Shown: piece after piece, positions 59,555 to 64,000 of the stretch | How positions within the stretch are numbered: position 1 is the first letter of the stretch | Layout: every line of letters begins with the position of its first letter | Assembly (NCBI GenBank): GCA_037179515.1 | Contig: JAXCGZ010009438.1 | Coordinates: 229,001 to 293,000 of the forward strand | Source: Halocaridina rubra | Taxonomy: Eukaryota; Arthropoda; Malacostraca; Decapoda; Atyidae | Direction of reading: 5' to 3' | Length of the DNA: 64,000 nucleotides | Program-made: the position numbers and the translations under genes | Notes under the pieces: model-generated | The model's input: only the letters and a program-made list of their open reading frames with translations | Databases searched by the model: none | What the model was told of the DNA's origin: nothing

Positions 59555-62045
59555 TTTTTATAGATATGATACTGGGACAGGCAAGAAAATTGCCCTCATC
59601 AATAAAGGCCCAGGCACGAAGAAAACATTAAGATGAAGGAAAATTAAAATGTTAAAGAAAAGGTAGAGATGAGGTATTAGTACACAATAGAAAAAGGACA
59701 GGCTGAAAAAATAGCTGAAGTACTGAGGACTTGGAGATATGGCAGGATTAGGCCCTGAGATGATGATAGATCCGATTTTTAAAGGAAGATAGGTTATAAG
59801 AATTAGGGATGACAGAAGGAAGAAGAGAGTTCCAGAGTATGAAGGTAGATGGGAAGAAGCAGTCGCTGTACCAACCAATCCGCGAGCTACAAATCTCCAT
59901 ACAGTACCTGTGAGACGAAGTTCGCTTGGCGAGTGTTACGTAACCTCAGCAGTGGGGGAGGGATACAACTTGCCAACTCGTCAGAGCAAAGATTGAAGTA
60001 GTAGATAAGAGATAGGGATGATACCTTATGGCGAAGAGAAAGAGAATTCAGATTAGAAGTAAGAGAAGGGTCATTAATGAGTCTGACTACCTTAGATTCA
60101 ACCCTATCAAGGAGATAAGTATATGAAGAAGCAACCCAGATGTGTGAGCAGTATTCTAAGAAGGGACTGATAAAACCTTTATAGATTTTAAGTAACTGTT
60201 AAGAGGAAAAGCAATGACGAAAACAAAATAGAACCCCCAATTACTTGGATGCAGATTTAGCTATTTGGATCATGTGATTCTTCCAAGACATGCTAGAGGC
60301 TATTGTGATTCCTAATATATTAACAGAAAAAAGAGGATAAATCCGCTAGTTTCTAAAGAGAAGTCAGAAACTGTGTCTTGGAGCATTAAATCTAACTAAA
60401 TTTTGGGTGCCCCACTGAGATATCCTCTGCAAATCGGAGTTAAGAGTAGAAGAAAGAGTGATACGAGACTGGTTACAAGTAGCAGATGAAAGTTGCGAAG
60501 AAAAGGCAGAAAAAAGTGAAGGGTAGAATCGTCAGCAAAGGCATAAAGAAGAGAGGAAGATGGGAATTGTAGAAGATCATTTATGAAGACAAGGAACAGA
60601 GTAGGTGAAAGAACAGAGCCCTGTGGAACACCACTGATAACAGGGAATGGGCTAGATGTTGCACCGTCAACAATCACAGATATAAAACGGCCAGAAAGAA
60701 AACTGGAAATCAGAGAACAGAGAGAATGGGTAAAGCCATAAGCAGGGAGTCTGGCCAACAAGGCCTTATACCAGACTCTGTCAAAAGCCTTAGAGATATA
60801 AAGGGCAACAACGAAGGATACCCCATACTTCCTCAGAGAAGATGACCATACTAGAGGAAGATAGGACAAGAGGGTGCCAGTTGATCTTACCTTGCAAATG
60901 CTGTACTGGTGATTGGAGATAAGAGAGTTAGATTCAGGACGTTTCCAGAAGTGAGAATAGAGCGATGTTTTGAAAACTTTAGCAATAGAAGAGGTTAGGG
61001 CAATAGGTCGGTAGTTTGAAGGAATAGAGCGGTCATCCTTCTTAGGAACAGGTTGAACTAGAGCATGCTTCCAAGATCAAGGATAGATACTGGTTGAGAG
61101 AATGAGGTGAAAAAGACGGCAAAGCATGGGTGCCAGTTCATTTGCAAATTCCTTAAGGAACCTTGCAGGGATACCATCAGGACCAGATGCCTTGTTTGTC
61201 TTTAGCAAGCAAAGAACCTTATGAACTTAGCATTAAGAAAGGATAAGGGAGGGCATAAGGTTAGAGAGGAGTAAAGAATGAGGGACCGGTGAACTAGAAT
61301 CGATTGCAGAATAGTCACCATAAAAAAGAGAGCCAAATAGAGCGGATTTGTCATGGGAGAGCAGGCTATAGAACCATCAGAACGAATAAGAGGGGGAAAG
61401 CTTGAGTTACTTGAGTTAGAGAGGTTTTTGGCTAAAGACTAGAAACATCTGTCAGTGGGAGAGGAGTTAAGGTCATCAACTTTCCTTCTTACAAAGAAGC
61501 TTTAGACTTTCGAATCTGAGCAGTACAGCGATTCCTAGCAGTGATAAGATCTCGGCAAATTTTAGGGCTACCTGGTCAGGGTCGTGGGACCAAAAGCAGT
61601 AGTCATCCCACGGGAAGTCAAAGAGGAAATTACGCAAATCTTCAAACTAGGTATGCTCAAAGTGCCAAAGGTGGCACTGAGTAGGAGGAATTGATGGAAG
61701 GGAAGCGAAAATGGAAGAGATTGAGAACAAAGACTAGTCAGATTTACCAAGAAGGGAATGCACAGAATACGAGTAATTTGAAAGATTAGAGGTAAGAAAT
61801 AGGTCAAGAGTGTTGGCTGTATATTTGTATCGATCAGGAACACAAGTAGGATATTTGATAATCTGTTCCAGATCGTGAGTAATAGAGAAAGCAAGGGCCT
61901 CACTTCCTCCCACATCAGTGTGAGAAGAATTAAGCCACTCACTGTGGTATACACTGAAGTCCCCAATATAGAGAATTTCAGCATGTGGATAAGAAGATTG
62001 CAAGGACTCATGGCATTAGGACTGATATTCAAAGAAAGACACAAA
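59555..62045 (-). mobile_element. Jockey-like non-LTR retrotransposon, long but degraded copy
   Basis: In coding order on the minus strand: an endonuclease fragment (EILYIGDFSVYHSEWLNSSH, with the GDF motif of AP endonucleases; PTCVPDRYKYTANTLDLFLT), a connecting region with frameshifts, then the reverse transcriptase. The latter has VVALYISKAFDRVWYKALLA, VISGVPQGSVLSPTLFLVFI and the intact catalytic box AFADDSTLHF at about 60540. The C-terminal ATASSHLPSYSGTLFFLL and SIIISGPNPAISPSPQYF segments close it. A T-run at 59538-59560 marks the poly(A) tail. Several frameshifts and stops make it inactive. Confidence 0.9.
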
Positions 62046-62059
62046 GAGATGCATTACTG

Positions 62060-62640
62060 ATTCCGTCAATGATGCCTATCACCACATACAGTCAAACAAA
62101 CTTATTATGAAAGACTACACCACACACAATCGCATATGCCAACAATACCACAGTCACTCCCTAAGAGCTCTGTTGGAAAGCCCAGGATCAGTAGTGGCCT
62201 TCCTTAGGGACTCGGATATGTTCAGCCAGGAAGCTTGACGAGCAACAACAATGGCTGGGATTCCACATTTCACGCCATTAGGAGGGAGCTGAAAGTTGGT
62301 CATCACATCTGGACCACTGTCACATAAATGTAAAGGAATTAGTAGCAGTCTACAATATCTTGCAGAAAATAGAAGTGAAGAAGGATTCCTTTATTCGGTT
62401 TCACTCTGACTTCCTGTTAGAAGTCCACTACATGAAAAAAAAATTAGGCTCAGAATACCCTCGACTCGTGAACAAGTAGATACTATCACCAAACATACTG
62501 TTGAGGAAGTGGAAGCTACAAATCTCTGACCATCACTACAAAGGCATAAAGACCGTAAATAACTAAGGACTGTATTGTCAATGCTGTCAACAGCTGGACT
62601 GGTCACAGGACCAAACAGCATTACAGAAACTCAGGGACAT
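62060..62640 (-). repeat. Unidentified repeat, possibly transposon-derived
   Basis: On the minus strand a short frame reads VMTNFQLPPNGVKCGIPAIV and VARQASWLNISESLRKATTD, ending at RALRE followed by a stop. Part of it recurs at 14000-14110. The family is not recognised. Confidence 0.4.
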
Positions 62641-62768
62641 AATTCCAAGCCTTCAAGAGATTTTATTCTCCATAGTGGAAAACAAAAACTAATTGTGTTT
62701 CACAAATAAAGAGAATCAAACACAGGTACCAATGGAGGTTTACAGTTGTGGCAACCATACTAGTTTCA

Positions 62769-62901
62769 GCAGTATAGAGCTTCATATTTATTTAAAAGAT
62801 AAAATTAAAACTTTAGAGGAAAATGGGCAAGTTTATGAATCTCTATTGCCCCGATTTTTCCGAAATTGTTGCCCTTTTATTATACGAGATGAAGCATTGA
62901 A
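62769..62901 (+). CDS. Possible internal exon of an unidentified gene
   Basis: After a CTAGTTTCAG acceptor-like site an open frame reads SIELHIYLKDKIKTLEENGQ, VYESLLPRFFRNCCPFIIRD and EALK up to GTAAAC. Composition looks protein-like rather than repeat-like, and it is followed within about 15 bp by family C repeat sequence. I do not recognise the protein. It may equally be a transposon fragment or chance. Confidence 0.25.
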
Positions 62902-62919
62902 GGTAAACCAGCTGCGGCT

Positions 62920-63118
62920 GTGGAACCTCACAGCAGATAATCCCTACCCACTTACCCTGTGAGTGACCCAAGTAGGGTGCTAGGGGGTGTTGTGACAGCC
63001 CTTTATCCCTAAGGAGGTAAGAGAAGTAACTGAGGTAGGATATGTTAGCTTCTGGTGAATGTATTCTCTAACTCGGTCACCCCCTCACAAGGAAGTTTGC
63101 AGCTACTGTATATGGATG
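62920..63118 (+). repeat. Interspersed repeat family C
   Basis: CACTTACCCTGTGAGTGACC, CCCTAAGGAGGTAAGAGAAG and GGTCACCCCCTCACAAGGAA. Confidence 0.75.
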
Positions 63119-63305
63119 CACTAATTAAACATTATGTTAAAAAACTTTAAAATTACAGTTAAGCTATTTCTCAAACTCAGAGAAGGGGTCAACACATGAG
63201 CCACAGGAGATTACTTCTGTCCCTTGGATTGAATAATATATCTCTGGCAATCGAGACATGGGAAGCTGATCTAGGGCGAGCAAGTCCATGATAATGCTTG
63301 CCAGT

Positions 63306-64000
63306 TTATGTGTCCCTGTTAATCCCCAATTGAGTGGGGGTAGATACACACAGGTGGGTTCAAACAAGGACTTGTTACTTCCAGAGTTGAGTGTTCTTAC
63401 TACTTTGCTAACATGATCCCAAAATGATACACCATTTTATATGTCAATATTAATCCCCATTCAAGTGGGGGTAGACACACACAGGTTGGAACTGGGGAAC
63501 TAAGCCTGGATACCCTTCCTACCACCCTCCAGTGGGCTCAAACAAGGACTTGTTACTTCCTGTGTTGTGTGCTCTTACTACTGCGCCACCATGGTCCCAA
63601 AATGATGCACCATTTTATGTGTCACTATTAGACCTAAGGTCTAAAGGTTTGTTGGGTGATGAGGTATGGGACAGGAACATATGGAGAACACTGGCCAGAA
63701 ACATCGACCCCAAATAAAAGTGGGAAAAGATGTAGACGAAGAAGAAGAAGAAGAAGAATTAATCCCCATAGAAGTGGGGGTGGATACACACAGGTTGGAG
63801 CTGGGGAATTAAGCCTTAATCCCCTTCCTAACACCCTGCAGTGAGCTCAAACAAGGACTTGTCACTTCCTGAGTTGAATGCTCTTACTACTGCGCCACCA
63901 TGGTCCCAAAATGATGCAATGTTTAATGTCACTAATAATCCCCACTCGAGTGGGGGTGGACACGGACAAGTTGGAGCTGGGGAATGAAGGATGGATGCAC
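63306..64000 (-). mobile_element. Tandem run of family B SINEs, cut by the window edge
   Basis: Copies at 63306-63420, 63437-63602, 63607-63903 (split by a LINE fragment) and 63927-64000. Each is linked by CATGGTCCCAAAATGATGCA. Each reads GTGGGGGTAGACACACACAG or similar, CTGGATACCCTTCCTACCAC and a head with TGAGTGTTCTTACTACT. The repeated linker shows that the array grew by tandem duplication. Confidence 0.8.
63631..63756 (+). mobile_element. RTE-like LINE 3' end with (GAA)n tail
   Basis: Encodes LLGDEVWDRNIWRTLARNID then PK and a stop, the typical C-terminus of RTE-like LINE proteins. A GAAGAAGAAG tail follows. It interrupts a family B SINE. Confidence 0.65.

Overview
This window is animal nuclear DNA, most likely from a malacostracan (decapod) crustacean. 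The evidence for an arthropod is a single well conserved, intron-rich alpha-catenin gene whose protein is closest in wording to arthropod alpha-catenins. The rest is AT-rich DNA crowded with very long (TA)n, (CT)n, (GA)n and (AAT)n microsatellites, tRNA-derived SINEs, jockey-like and RTE-like LINE pieces, and Tigger and hAT DNA transposons. This composition is typical of shrimp and crab genomes. The exact species cannot be read from the sequence, and there is no bacterial-type gene organisation.

Layout. 1-10700: repeat-dominated upstream DNA, with a LINE 3' fragment at the left edge, many microsatellites and several tRNA-SINE copies. 10704-46033: the alpha-catenin gene on the + strand. It has 18 coding exons that join without frame errors into 2760 nt (919 aa plus stop). 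Two features stand out: a second, diverged first coding exon at 13468-13599 alongside the one at 10806-10919, and an 18-nt microexon (36670-36687) just before the C-terminal exon. Introns carry SINEs, MITEs, a jockey-like LINE (16912-18395, minus), a deleted hAT element (38127-38971), a decayed Tigger element (41447-43812, minus) and several minisatellites. 46034-50313: 3' UTR and AT-rich intergenic DNA.

50314-53924: a 273-bp tandem repeat whose every unit contains a tRNA-like sequence with A and B boxes. There are six direct units, then a block of inverted units fused head-to-head to a further direct block, with the blocks bounded by (AT)n runs. 54489-57739: a structurally complete Tigger/pogo transposon with terminal inverted repeats, TA target duplications and an uninterrupted 571-aa transposase with all three catalytic aspartates. 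57742-64000: intergenic DNA, a longer jockey-like LINE on the minus strand (59555-62045) with endonuclease and reverse transcriptase segments, a possible unidentified exon near 62.8 kb, and a tandem run of SINEs to the right edge.

Only alpha-catenin is a confident host gene. It links the cadherin-beta-catenin complex to F-actin at adherens junctions. Everything else recognised is mobile or repeated DNA. The most novel leads are the duplicated first exon, the in-frame microexon, and the tRNA-containing 273-bp satellite with its palindromic junction.
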